64,000 bases of DNA, from the NCBI GenBank assembly GCA_913055565.1, contig CAJXKP010000008.1, forward strand, positions 17,598 through 81,597. The letters run 5' to 3'. Both the position numbers and the translations under genes were made by a program. This document shows positions 1-8,900 of the stretch, one piece after another. Origin of the DNA: an uncultured Ectothiorhodospiraceae bacterium (GTDB lineage Bacteria > Pseudomonadota > Gammaproteobacteria > Nitrococcales > Nitrococcaceae). The notes below the pieces were generated by a model. It made no database searches, had not been told where the DNA came from, and was given only the letters and a program-made list of their open reading frames with translations. Positions within the stretch are counted from its first letter, which is position 1. Each line of letters opens with the position of its first letter.

Positions 1-1
1 G

Positions 2-34
2 GCCTCGAAGATCAATGCCGCTGTAGACGACTAA
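2..34 (+). CDS. possible 3' end of a gene entering from the left
   Basis: One frame reads ten codons (A S K I N A A V D D) and then TAA at 32-34. The acidic ending is plausible for a real C-terminus, but there are too few codons to assign a family or even be sure it is coding. From 35 to 242 I see no gene: short frames there lack a ribosome binding site and look like GC-rich noise. Confidence 0.2.
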   Translation, partial: ASKINAAVDD

Positions 35-242
35 ACACGGTGAGGAATCGCTCGATTACCTGCGCTCCCCGTGCTTAGCGGGATGCTGCATACTAGCCCG
101 CGCCGCGGCGTGTCGCGGTAGCGGGTGTGGTACGAGCGGTGTGTTGGACCGCGGACGGCCGGTGCCCGCTACAAGGCGTGCAGCGCGCCGTTGCGGCGTG
201 TCCGTACGCTAGCGAGGCTCTCGCCGCAGGTCCACTGTAGCC

Positions 243-716
243 TTAGAGGCGCTCGTCGATGCCGCGGCGTAGGGCTATCAGATACGCCGTATTCTGGCCG
301 AGATCGACCAGGCCTCGGCGGGACTCGCCTTGGAACTGTAACGCGGTCTTAGCGTCGTTAACGCGGCTTAGTTGGACCTGGATGTCATCCTTAAAGCCCA
401 GCCAGGGCGTGCGCGCAACCGCGTGAAACTTGTGGTTAGCGCTGTCGCTGGTTTTGATACGCCATCCCCGCTCACGCGCGCTCGCCAGCGCCGCCTGAAA
501 GACGCGATCCAGGGGGCGATAATAACTGGGCTGCTCACGCTCCGGGAAAACGCTGACGGGCGTCGTCTCAACGCGCTTAGCGCTTAGATAGGCGCTGAGC
601 CGGTATGCCAACCCCGGATCGCGAGTCAGTGGCGCACCCGTGCGCCAGATCGCGATCGACGCGGTGGCAATTGCTACTACGAGGAGCGCTATTAGCGGCT
701 TGATCAGATAACGCAT
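243..716 (-). CDS. DUF1499 family protein
   Basis: A 157-residue protein with an N-terminal hydrophobic stretch (about residues 5-24, a membrane anchor or uncleaved signal) followed by a DUF1499 domain. Family features visible are the ERGWRIK region, the HAVARTPWLGFKDDIQVQ segment and a late QGESRRGLVDLGQN stretch. The molecular role of DUF1499 proteins is not established; they are usually membrane-linked. It is the last gene of a minus-strand set with the SDR and gpmA genes (gaps of about 50 nt), so it is probably co-transcribed with them. Family call is fairly sure, function unknown. Confidence 0.75.
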   Translation of the reverse strand: MRYLIKPLIALLVVAIATASIAIWRTGAPLTRDPGLAYRLSAYLSAKRVETTPVSVFPEREQPSYYRPLDRVFQAALASARERGWRIKTSDSANHKFHAVARTPWLGFKDDIQVQLSRVNDAKTALQFQGESRRGLVDLGQNTAYLIALRRGIDERL

Positions 717-768
717 GACAGGCCTCGTCGCCCGATGGGACGACGGTGGCCGCGGCGTACGCTGCGAT

Positions 769-1479
769 CTACCAATCGACGACCTCGCCCGCGCGTAGGA
801 GGCAACCGTTGGGGCCGTGGTCGGACATCAGAGCGGCCTGCACGATGCTCTCTGAGGCCTCCGCCATGGCGTCCCGGTCGATAAGCCGTTCGTTGGGTGT
901 CTCCGAGATGTCGGCATCGACGGCGTTGACGCGGACCGATCGCTGTGCAGTGGCCGCGCCGATCATGGCGGTTAGCGCATGCAACACCGCCGCGTCGAGG
1001 CGATCGGCGGCATGATCGGGGGCCATGCGATTCAATTGTCCCGCGCCGGCCCCAACATGGACGATGCGACCCCAACCGCCTGACTCCATCAGCGGCAAGA
1101 GCTCTTGAGTCAGGCGCAACGCCCCAAAGGCGCTCGCCTCGATACGCTCGCGTAGTGTATCGAGTGCGACGTTCAAGATCCCATCGGGCGCCGCGGCCCT
1201 CTGGTTGTCGGGGTATTTGATGAGGATGTCGAGGCGCCCGAGGTTGGCCGCGAGCCACTGCCGCAACTTGAGGATGCCGTCCGAGCGCGTCATATCCAGC
1301 GGGTGAAAGCGGACGTTGAGTCCTTCGCTTTGAAGCTTATCCGCGGCCGCCTTACCCACCAGACCATCGGCGCTAGCGAGGATAACGATCACGCCACGCC
1401 CGGCCAGGCGCCGGGCTGTCTCGAACCCCAGGCCGTGGCTGCCATCGGCGATGACCGCAACACGCCCCTCATCGCTCAT
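769..1479 (-). CDS. short-chain dehydrogenase/reductase-like protein with degenerate active site
   Basis: A 236-residue Rossmann-fold protein of the SDR family. The N-terminus keeps a dinucleotide-binding-like glycine stretch (DGSHGLG, near residues 12-18) and the order of SDR blocks is recognisable: LDILIK where NNAG should follow, GGWGRIVHVGAGAG, and VRVNAVDADIS. The catalytic residues are not there: the Ser strand reads VGAGAG, and the YxxxK pair appears as HAADR. This suggests a protein that lost reductase activity or binds a nucleotide for another purpose. It lies 48 nt downstream of gpmA on the same strand. It could be a decaying paralogue, but the frame is open over the full family length. 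Confidence 0.8.
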   Translation of the reverse strand: MSDEGRVAVIADGSHGLGFETARRLAGRGVIVILASADGLVGKAAADKLQSEGLNVRFHPLDMTRSDGILKLRQWLAANLGRLDILIKYPDNQRAAAPDGILNVALDTLRERIEASAFGALRLTQELLPLMESGGWGRIVHVGAGAGQLNRMAPDHAADRLDAAVLHALTAMIGAATAQRSVRVNAVDADISETPNERLIDRDAMAEASESIVQAALMSDHGPNGCLLRAGEVVDW

Positions 1480-1527
1480 GGTTAGCCCTGCGCGTGCCGC
1501 TTCCAGCGGCCTTATCGGCCCTAATGA

Positions 1528-2226
1528 TCAGTCACGATCCTTGAGGTAATAGCTCTGCTGGACGGCGAGCTGGTCATCGAGCTCGTAGACCAGCGGCTCG
1601 CCGGTCGGGATCTCGACACTGGTGATGGCCTCATCGGAGACGCCGTCCAGGTGCTTGACCAAGGCTCGCAGGCTGTTGCCGTGCGCCGCTATCAGGATGG
1701 TCTGTTCGGATCGCAGTGCCGGCACGATGTCGGACTCCCAATAGGGCAGGACGCGCTCCAGGGTATCCTTGAGGGATTCCGTCGCCGGCAGTTGATCGGC
1801 GGTGAGGTGCGCGTAGCGCGGATCGAAGCGCGGATGACGGGGGTCTTGCTCATCTAATGCCGGCGGCGGTGTGGCGTAACTGCGGCGCCATGTGTGGACC
1901 TGCTCCTCACCGTACTCCTGAGCCGTCTCGGACTTGTCGAGGCCCGTGAGCGCGCCATAGTGGCGTTCGTTGAGGCGCCAATCCTTAGTGACGGGGATCC
2001 AAAGCTGGTCGACCCCGTCGAGTGCGATCCAGCCGGTACGGATCGCGCGGCGCAATACCGAGGTAAACATCCAGTCGAAGCGAAAGCCGTGCCGCGCGAG
2101 CCGCTCACCCGCGGTACGCGCTTCGTTGAAGCCTTGCTCGGTGAGGTCGACGTCTTTCCACCCGGTAAACCGGTTTTCCAGATTCCAAACGCTCTGCCCG
2201 TGGCGGAGGAGGACGAGCTTCTTCAT
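1528..2226 (-). CDS. gpmA: 2,3-bisphosphoglycerate-dependent phosphoglycerate mutase
   Basis: Interconverts 3- and 2-phosphoglycerate in glycolysis and gluconeogenesis. The 232-residue protein starts [15 protein letters not shown], containing the phosphohistidine RHG motif. It also shows the family blocks [44 protein letters not shown] and the second catalytic histidine in [17 protein letters not shown] chose the ATG at 2226 because an AAGGA sequence sits 8 nt upstream; a second ATG three codons earlier (2235) is possible. First gene of the minus-strand trio with the SDR and DUF1499 genes, divergent from the CYTH gene. Confidence 0.93.
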   Translation of the reverse strand: MKKLVLLRHGQSVWNLENRFTGWKDVDLTEQGFNEARTAGERLARHGFRFDWMFTSVLRRAIRTGWIALDGVDQLWIPVTKDWRLNERHYGALTGLDKSETAQEYGEEQVHTWRRSYATPPPALDEQDPRHPRFDPRYAHLTADQLPATESLKDTLERVLPYWESDIVPALRSEQTILIAAHGNSLRALVKHLDGVSDEAITSVEIPTGEPLVYELDDQLAVQQSYYLKDRD

Positions 2227-2365
2227 CAGGGGCATCCTTTGCGATGGCTTGAGTTGCGGCCAAAGTGTATCAAATCGTCGGCCTCAACAAGCCAGCTCCG
2301 CGGGGAGGTCATCCGGGACAGGCGCCGTCATTAGCGATACCATGCCACTTTTTTGGAGTGAGCGC

Positions 2366-2857
2366 ATGGGCACCGAGATCGAGCGTAAATACCTAGTGGC
2401 CGACGAGGGTTGGCGCGCTCTGGCGGAACCGGGTCAGCGAGTGAAACAGGGCTACCTAGCGGGTAGTGAGCGTTGCAGTGCCCGGGTACGCATGGCTGGG
2501 CAGCATGCCAGCCTTAATTTCAAGGGGATGACCCTCGCTGTCACAAGGCGCGAATATGAATACCAGATACCGCTGACCGATGCCGAAGAGATGCTCGACC
2601 ATCTGTGTTCGGGGCCGCTCATTGAGAAGGTACGCTATCGGGTTCCCTATCAGGATCACGTCTGGGAGATCGATTGCTTCGAGGGCGACAATGCCGGGCT
2701 GGTGGTGGCCGAAATAGAGCTGGGTGCATCGGACGAACATTTCGCTATCCCGGACTGGATCGGTCGCGAGGTCTCCGATAAGGCCCGGTATTACAATGTT
2801 TGTCTTATCGAGCACCCCTACTGCGATTGGAGCGATGCGGAACGTGCCGGCGACTGA
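2366..2857 (+). CDS. CYTH domain protein (inorganic triphosphatase-like)
   Basis: A 163-residue single-domain CYTH (CyaB-thiamine triphosphatase) protein. It begins MGTEIERKYLV, with the signature ExExK (EIERK) near the N-terminus, and keeps the alternating charged strands (ARVRMAGQHASLNFKG, RREYEYQIPL, YRVPYQDHVWEIDCFEG, LVVAEIELG) that form the triphosphate tunnel. Bacterial relatives hydrolyse inorganic triphosphate or thiamine triphosphate; the substrate here cannot be told. A GGAGTG site 5 nt before the ATG decides the start over an upstream in-frame ATG at 2342. The end overlaps the next gene by 23 nt. Confidence 0.87.
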   Translation: MGTEIERKYLVADEGWRALAEPGQRVKQGYLAGSERCSARVRMAGQHASLNFKGMTLAVTRREYEYQIPLTDAEEMLDHLCSGPLIEKVRYRVPYQDHVWEIDCFEGDNAGLVVAEIELGASDEHFAIPDWIGREVSDKARYYNVCLIEHPYCDWSDAERAGD

Positions 2858-3347
2858 TGCGGCGTGGCTACACGTCGACGTGGCTGATCAGGAACTGCTG
2901 GTCCGCGCCAACGACGCGGCCGGGACGGTACTCAGTCGTTTCCCCGTAGCGACGGGCCGTAATGGCGTTGGCGAACTGGATGGTAGTGGCTGTACGCCCC
3001 GTGGCTGGCACAAGATCAGGGCAATGATCGGCGACGACGCCCCGCCGGGGACGGTGTTCGTGGCGCGCCGCCCGACCGGCGAGATCTACTCACCGGCGCT
3101 GGGCGAGGCCTGTCCCGGCCGGGATTGGATCCTATCGCGCATCATGTGGCTATCGGGCCTCGAGCCGGGTCGCAATCGATTGGGACAACGGGACACCATG
3201 CGTCGCTTTATCTATATCCACGGCGGACCGGACGAACGGCCCGTCGGCCAGCCCGGTTCACGCGGTTGTGTGCGCATGCGCAATGCCGATGTCATCGCCC
3301 TATACGAGCAGGTTCAGCCGGGGACGCGGGTGCTGATCGACGGTTGA
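2835..3347 (+). CDS. L,D-transpeptidase (YkuD) family protein without signal peptide
   Basis: A 170-residue protein with a complete YkuD catalytic motif: His129 in IYIHGG and Cys145 in SRGCVRM, the Cys that attacks diaminopimelate-containing stem peptides. Known family members act on peptidoglycan in the periplasm. Here the ATG at 2835 gives no signal peptide or membrane segment, and upstream extension would run further into the CYTH gene, so the export route is unclear. The 23-nt overlap with the CYTH gene implies translational coupling. Short signal-less YkuD proteins do occur in gammaproteobacteria; their substrate is not established. Confidence 0.85.
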   Translation: MRNVPATDAAWLHVDVADQELLVRANDAAGTVLSRFPVATGRNGVGELDGSGCTPRGWHKIRAMIGDDAPPGTVFVARRPTGEIYSPALGEACPGRDWILSRIMWLSGLEPGRNRLGQRDTMRRFIYIHGGPDERPVGQPGSRGCVRMRNADVIALYEQVQPGTRVLIDG

Positions 3348-3446
3348 TGACGGCGTTTAAGCCGTGTTGTAGGCCAGCGCGGAGGGGGTGGCCTGGCCAG
3401 GCGGCTGATGCTGAGCAGCCACTTTTAATATGTGATCCCGAGGGAG

Positions 3447-3560
3447 GACGTGTGGTCGCGTCACCCCCTGCCGAGGGACGCCATGGACCTTCCCTGGAGG
3501 CTCGACCGCGGCCTTGCCTGGCCGCAGACGCCCTCGGCTGGGGATGACGCGACCACGTCG
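3447..3560. repeat. long imperfect palindrome (REP/BIME-like element)
   Basis: Two arms of about 30 nt (3447-3477 and 3531-3560) are inverted copies with only a few mismatches; both contain GGTCGCGTCA and CCGAGGG or its complement. Inside is a second perfect hairpin, GCGGCC-TTGCCT-GGCCGC (about 3509-3526), and a CCATGG dyad. The element fills most of the 379-nt gap between the L,D-transpeptidase and hpt genes, in which I see no gene. The nested stem shape resembles REP-type intergenic elements. No T-run follows, so it is not a classic terminator. A TATACT hexamer at 3623-3628 could be the hpt -10 box. Confidence 0.65.
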
Positions 3561-3726
3561 AAGGCCAACATGGGAATTGCGGAACGCTGAGGCTATGCCT
3601 GGCTGGGACGGCCTTCGGCGCCTATACTAGCGCGTCTCGGAGGCAATCGACCGGCGAGCAACGGGATGGCTGGGCCATCGCTGCCTCGCTCGGGCGGGCT
3701 CGCGACGGCGACGACGGGGGTATTGC

Positions 3727-4308
3727 ATGCTGGCGACAGAGCCGATCACGGAGACGCATCTGCGTGCGGTGCTTGATAACGCCGAGATCATTCATGACAG
3801 TGCGGCGGTCGCCGAGGCCTTGGATACCATGGCGAGCTCGATTAGCGCTGCCTACGCTGGTACCCAACCGCTTTTCCTCGGCGTAATGACCGGTGCGATT
3901 GTGCCGCTTGGCAGGCTATTGCCGCGGCTCGAGTTCGCGCTAGAACTGGATTACATCCATGCCACGCGTTATCACGGATCCACCACCGGGCGGGATCTGC
4001 TCTGGTTGGCTCGGCCGCAAACACCGCTGAAGGGCCGCCACGTCGTGGTGGTCGACGATATCCTGGATGAGGGGACCACGCTGGCCGGCATCCTCCAGGA
4101 GTGTCGCGATCAGGGGGCGGCTTCAGTGGCGACGGCCGTTCTGGTGGATAAGCGCCATGAACGCCGCATGCCGGGCCTCGAGGCCGAATTCGTCGGCCTC
4201 GAGGTTCCCGATCGGTATGTCTTCGGCGCTGGTATGGACTATCGTGGCTACTTTCGCAATGTTGCCGGCATTTACGCCATTGCCGAGGCCTTCCTGGATG
4301 AGTCGTAG
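3727..4308 (+). CDS. hpt: hypoxanthine-guanine phosphoribosyltransferase
   Basis: Transfers ribose-5-phosphate from PRPP to hypoxanthine or guanine, giving IMP or GMP. The 193-residue protein has the type I phosphoribosyltransferase fold: the flexible-loop strand LFLGVMTGAIVPLGRLLPRL, then the PRPP-binding motif VVVVDDILDEGTT, and a late PDRYVFGAGMDYRGYFRN segment that contacts the purine. Followed 69 nt later by a methylthioinosine phosphorylase gene, whose product hypoxanthine is this enzyme's substrate, so the pair makes a complete salvage route. Confidence 0.93.
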   Translation: MLATEPITETHLRAVLDNAEIIHDSAAVAEALDTMASSISAAYAGTQPLFLGVMTGAIVPLGRLLPRLEFALELDYIHATRYHGSTTGRDLLWLARPQTPLKGRHVVVVDDILDEGTTLAGILQECRDQGAASVATAVLVDKRHERRMPGLEAEFVGLEVPDRYVFGAGMDYRGYFRNVAGIYAIAEAFLDES

Positions 4309-4377
4309 TAAGGCGGCGACGTGCCGGTCGCCGTGTCTCGAATCGGCTCCTTATTCGTTGGCGACTGAGGAGAAGGC

Positions 4378-5109
4378 ATGACCCTGGCCATTATTGGCGG
4401 AACGGGATTAACGTCCCTTGCAGGTTTAGAAATCGCGCGGCGCGAGATGGTCCACACGCCCTATGGGGAGCCCTCGGCCCCCGTGACACATGGCGATCTG
4501 CATGGCCGGCGAGTGATCTTCCTCGCGCGGCATGGTTATGGCCATACGATTCCGCCGCATCGTGTCAATTTCCGGGCCAATCTCTGGGCGCTCAAGCATG
4601 TGGGCGCGGAGCAGCTGGTGGCGGTAGCGGCCGTGGGGTCCATCGACGATGCATTCAAGCCAGGGGATCTGGCTTTCCCCGATCAGATCATCGATTACAC
4701 AGCGGGTCGGGAGCACACCTATTTCGACGAGGACGTGAATCACATCGATTTTACGTATCCCTACGATCCGAAGCTGCGCCAACGCATGGTGGCCGCAGCC
4801 GAGGAGGCCAACGTTGGCTATGTAGCTGGCGGCTGTTACGCAGCCACGCAGGGCCCTCGCCTCGAGACAGCCGCTGAGATCAAGCGGTTGGCCCGTGACG
4901 GGTCCACGATGGTGGGTATGACAGGCATGCCGGAAGCGGCCCTGGCGCGTGAGCTCAATCTCGCCTACGCCACCTGCGCGGTGTGCGCTAACTGGGCCGC
5001 CGGGCTGCACGGCCAGGAAACTGTGGCGATGAACGACATCGAGGCCAATCTCAACCAGGGCATGGCGCAGGTGCGCTCATTGCTCGGTGCGTTCATCCCG
5101 CGGCTCTAA
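4378..5109 (+). CDS. mtnP: S-methyl-5'-thioinosine phosphorylase (MTAP/PNP family)
   Basis: A 243-residue family 2 purine nucleoside phosphorylase. Visible are the phosphate-binding start IIGGTGL, the ARHGYGHTIPPHRVNFRANLW region, the GPRLETAAEI block and GMTGMPEAALARE. Where true methylthioadenosine phosphorylases carry Asp-Tyr-Asp for the 6-amino group, this protein reads ANWAAG, so both Asp positions are replaced (Asn and Ala). Asn at that site suits 6-oxopurines, and Pseudomonas PA3004, its nearest well-studied type, is a methylthioinosine phosphorylase. That would give hypoxanthine plus methylthioribose-1-phosphate, feeding hpt just upstream. Family certain; substrate inferred. The symbol follows the broad family. 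Confidence 0.87.
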   Translation: MTLAIIGGTGLTSLAGLEIARREMVHTPYGEPSAPVTHGDLHGRRVIFLARHGYGHTIPPHRVNFRANLWALKHVGAEQLVAVAAVGSIDDAFKPGDLAFPDQIIDYTAGREHTYFDEDVNHIDFTYPYDPKLRQRMVAAAEEANVGYVAGGCYAATQGPRLETAAEIKRLARDGSTMVGMTGMPEAALARELNLAYATCAVCANWAAGLHGQETVAMNDIEANLNQGMAQVRSLLGAFIPRL

Positions 5110-5131
5110 GCCGCAAGCCGATGGTGCGGTC

Positions 5132-5959
5132 TTACTGGCCGGCGGGGAGGGCCGCGGCGCCCTCCGGCCGATCGATGGGCCGTATGATGGTAACCATGCC
5201 TAGTGCCGGGTGATCCAAATAGTGGATCTCGTCACTACGCAGGCGGCGCTCTTGGCGGAAGGCATAGGAATGGGGCGCCGCCGTCAGGTCCCCCGTTTTA
5301 CTGCTGGGCTCGGCCTTTTCTGTGTTCCCCCGGGGCCAGCCGTCAGGCGCAAAACGCAAGTCCATTTCAAGGTGCAGATAACGCTCGCGGTAGGCGCGGA
5401 TGGTGCCGAATAGCTGTGTCCGGTCGGGCACTTGCGCGAACGGATTACTGGCGCGCTTGGCGTACGCGCTGAGGCGTTCGTCGCTGAGCGCGAGCGAGTC
5501 GGCCCCGAGTGGCTTGCTGTCTGCCGCCTGCTCGGCGGCTTCGTCGCGAAGTCGGGCTGCCGTCGGCGGGTCCCAGCCCGCTGGTAGGGCAACCGCGGGT
5601 GCGAGGTCCTTGGCCAAGCCAGGCTGGCGCCAGGCGATATGCGCTAAGACCTGATAGCCGCTGGTGCCAGCGAGCTCGCGACGGATGCCGTTGAGCTTGC
5701 GGGCTTCGTCCGCCAGCGCGCTAAACCCTGGTGATTCCCCGATGGAGCCAACGGAAACCAGGCGCTGTTCCACGGTCGGTAGGCTGGGGTCTCGCGACCA
5801 GCGTTCACCGTCCTCGCTGCCCGCGCCCCGCTGATCGAACAGCACGACTTCGACCGCATACCACTGAACCGAGTCTTGCCCTTTCTCGGCGGGTGCCCAT
5901 GTCGGCAACAGCACGGCGGTGGCCACAAGGAACCAGCCAGCATAGCCAAGGTTGCGCAT
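5132..5959 (-). CDS. csiV: CsiV family peptidoglycan-binding protein
   Basis: A 275-residue exported protein: cleavable signal peptide (residues about 1-24, ending APA), then the CsiV start WYAVEVVLFDQRG and a later beta-rich part with LHLEMDLRFAPDG, YAFRQERRLRSDEIHYLDHPALGMVTIIRP. CsiV was described in Vibrio cholerae as a periplasmic peptidoglycan-binding protein needed for cell shape during growth with D-amino acids. The gene follows mfd directly (TGATG overlap of one nucleotide), the arrangement commonly seen for csiV in gammaproteobacteria, which supports the call. Confidence 0.85.
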   Translation of the reverse strand: MRNLGYAGWFLVATAVLLPTWAPAEKGQDSVQWYAVEVVLFDQRGAGSEDGERWSRDPSLPTVEQRLVSVGSIGESPGFSALADEARKLNGIRRELAGTSGYQVLAHIAWRQPGLAKDLAPAVALPAGWDPPTAARLRDEAAEQAADSKPLGADSLALSDERLSAYAKRASNPFAQVPDRTQLFGTIRAYRERYLHLEMDLRFAPDGWPRGNTEKAEPSSKTGDLTAAPHSYAFRQERRLRSDEIHYLDHPALGMVTIIRPIDRPEGAAALPAGQ

Positions 5960-8900
5960 CAGGCCGCCTCGCGGTTTTCGAGTACTTGTAAAAGGCCGCT
6001 AACGCCACGGATACGCTCGTCCGGATCATCGGTGGCCAGCTGGAAACGCAATCGCTTCTCGCCATCGAGGCGATAGCTGTTCGGGTGATTCTGCACGAGA
6101 CTGACCAGGGCGCCGGTATCCACGGCCGGTGCGTCGGTGAAGTCCATCATGCCACCCCTCGGGCCGGCCTCGATACGCTGGATGCCGAGCCGATGCGCCC
6201 AGAGCTTGAGCTCGGTAACGCGGAAGAGGTTCTGCGCTGGCTCCGGGAGGCGACCGAACCGGTCCACCATCTCGACCTGGAGCTCGTGGAGGCTCGCTTC
6301 GCTGTCGGCGTTGGCAACCCGCTTGTATTGCACGAGCCGTGTATGGACGTCAGGTAGGTAGTCCTCGGGCAACAGGGCCGGGATGTGCAGATCGACTTCG
6401 GTGCCGTGTCGCAGCGGCTGCTCCAGCGATGGCTCGTTACCCGAGCGCAGATCCTCCACGGCTCGGTCGAGGAGGTCGGTATACAGCGAGAAACCGACCT
6501 CCTGGATCTGGCCGCTTTGCCCCTCGCCCAGGAGCTCACCAGCGCCGCGGATCTCGAGATCGTGGCTGGCGAGGGCAAAACCGATACCGAGATCCTCGAG
6601 TGACGATATGGCGTCAAGTCGTTTGACGGCATCACCGGTCATGGAGCGCCGTGGCGGCGCGAGGAGATAGGCGTAGGCGCGATGATGGGAGCGCCCGACG
6701 CGACCGCGTAGCTGGTGCAGCTGGGCCAGGCCGAAACGGTCGGCGCGATTGATCACGATGGTATTGGCGCTGGGGACGTCGATACCGCTCTCGATGATCG
6801 TGCTGCAAACGAGCACATTAAATCGCTGGTGGTAGAAGTCGAGCATAACGCGCTCGAGCTCGCGTTCACGCATCCGACCGTGGGCGATGCGTATCCGTGC
6901 CTCCGGGACCAGTTCCTCCAGCTCACGGGCGATGCGGTCGATGCTGTCCAGGTCGTTGTGGAGGAAATAGACCTGGCCACCGCGGTGTAGCTCACGCTGC
7001 AGGGCCTCCTGGATGAGGCCCTCGTTCCACTCGTTGACGAAGGTCTTGACGGCCAGGCGCCGCGCGGGTGGTGTCGCGATGATGGACAGGTCACGAATGG
7101 CGGCCAGGGACATGTTCAACGTCCGCGGTATGGGCGTCGCGGTTAGCGTCAGGATATCCAGATTAGCGCGCAGCGACTTGAGCTTTTCTTTTTGGCGTAC
7201 GCCGAAGCGGTGTTCCTCGTCGACGATGAGCAGCCCAAGGTTTTGGAACTCGACGTTATTCTGTAAAAGCTTATGGGTGCCGATGACGATATCGACATCG
7301 CCCGCGGCGAGGTCGGCGAGCACCGCGTTCTGCTCCTTGGTTGAGCGAAAACGCGACAGCAGTTCGACGCGCACGGGCCAGTCCGCGAATCGGTCGCAGA
7401 AGTTCTGATAATGCTGCTGCGCCAACAGCGTGGTCGGCACCAGGACGGCTACCTGATGGCCGCTCTGGACCCCTACGAAGGCGCCCCGCATCGCGACCTC
7501 GGTCTTACCAAAGCCGACATCGCCGCAGATAACCCGGTCCATGGGCTGCTCCGAGCGCAGGTCCTGGACGACCGCATCGATGGCCTGTTGCTGGTCGGGC
7601 GTCTCCTCGAATGGGAACTGCGCGGCGAAACGCTGATACTCGTCCTCGGGCAGCTCGTGGGCGTGGCCCTTTTGGGCTGCCCGTCGGGCGTAGATATCGA
7701 GTAGTTCCGCGGCCACATCGCGCGCCTTCTCGGCGGCCTTGCGTTTGGCGCGCTCCCATTGCTCGCCGCCGAGGCGATGGAGTGGCGCGTTGTCGCTATC
7801 CATGCCGGTATAGCGGCTGACCAGATTGAGCGAGCTCACCGGGACATAGAGGCGGTCGCCGCCGGCGTACTCGATGGTCAGGAATTCCGTGGTCATGTCA
7901 CCGACGACCAGTGATTCCAATCCCTTATAACGGCCGACACCGTGATCCTCATGGACCACCGGTGCGTCGATGCTCAGGTCGGTGAGGTCGCGGATAATGG
8001 CGTCGGGGTCGCGCTCGCGCTGTTGTTGGCGACGGCGTTGAGTGGGGCGTTCCGCGAATAGGGCGTCCTCGGGCACGATCGCCAACCCGTTATCGGGCAG
8101 GACGAAACCTGTTTCCAGCGGGGCGATCGTAATAGCGCTAGCGCTATCTTCCGTGAGGAATTCCTGCCAGCTCTCGACGCGCTTGGGGCGATGGCCTAAC
8201 GTCTTGAGCCGCTCCAGGAGGGATTCGCGACGCCCAGCGGTCTCGGCGATGAAGAGTACGCGCCCGCTGTAGTCGTCCAGCCACCGGGCGAGCGCCGACA
8301 GCGGGTTGTCGGCCTGGGGTTGGCCGCGGAGGTCGGGCAGCGGCTTGGCAGGGAATACCTGATCGCGCGCGCGACCCGGCGCGTCGTCGGTGTGATGGAG
8401 CGCGACTTGGGGGTGATGGTTGAACCAGGCGCGGACCTCGTCCGGGGGCAGGAACAGTTGGTCAGGCGCCAGGAGTGGGCGCTCCCGGTCGTGGCGGCGC
8501 TGCTCGTAACGCTCGTTGATCTGGTGCCAGTCGGTATCGAGCTGCTCGTCGATGTCACCGACGCGAAAGATACGCCCACCCGCGGGCAGGTAATCGAATA
8601 GTGTCGCAGTGTGCTCGAAGAAGAGCGGCAGGTAGTACTCGATGCCGCTCGGCCAGCGACGCTCACTGATCTCGTAATAGACCAGGCTGTCGCCGGGGTC
8701 GCCCTCGAAGGTCGCGCGGAAATTACGTCGAAAAACACGGATACCTTCTTCATCCGTCGGGAATTCGCGAGCGGGAAGCAACTCGATGGACGGGACACGC
8801 TCGCCGCTGCGTTGGCTCTCCGGTTCGAATAGGCGCAGGGTATCGATCTCGTCATCGAAAAGGTCGATACGGATAGGTTGGTCCGAGCCCATCGGAAACA

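Noticed and set aside
4426..5010. 194-residue minus-strand frame
   Set aside because: Shadow of the methylthioinosine phosphorylase gene, with no recognisable motif or ribosome binding site.
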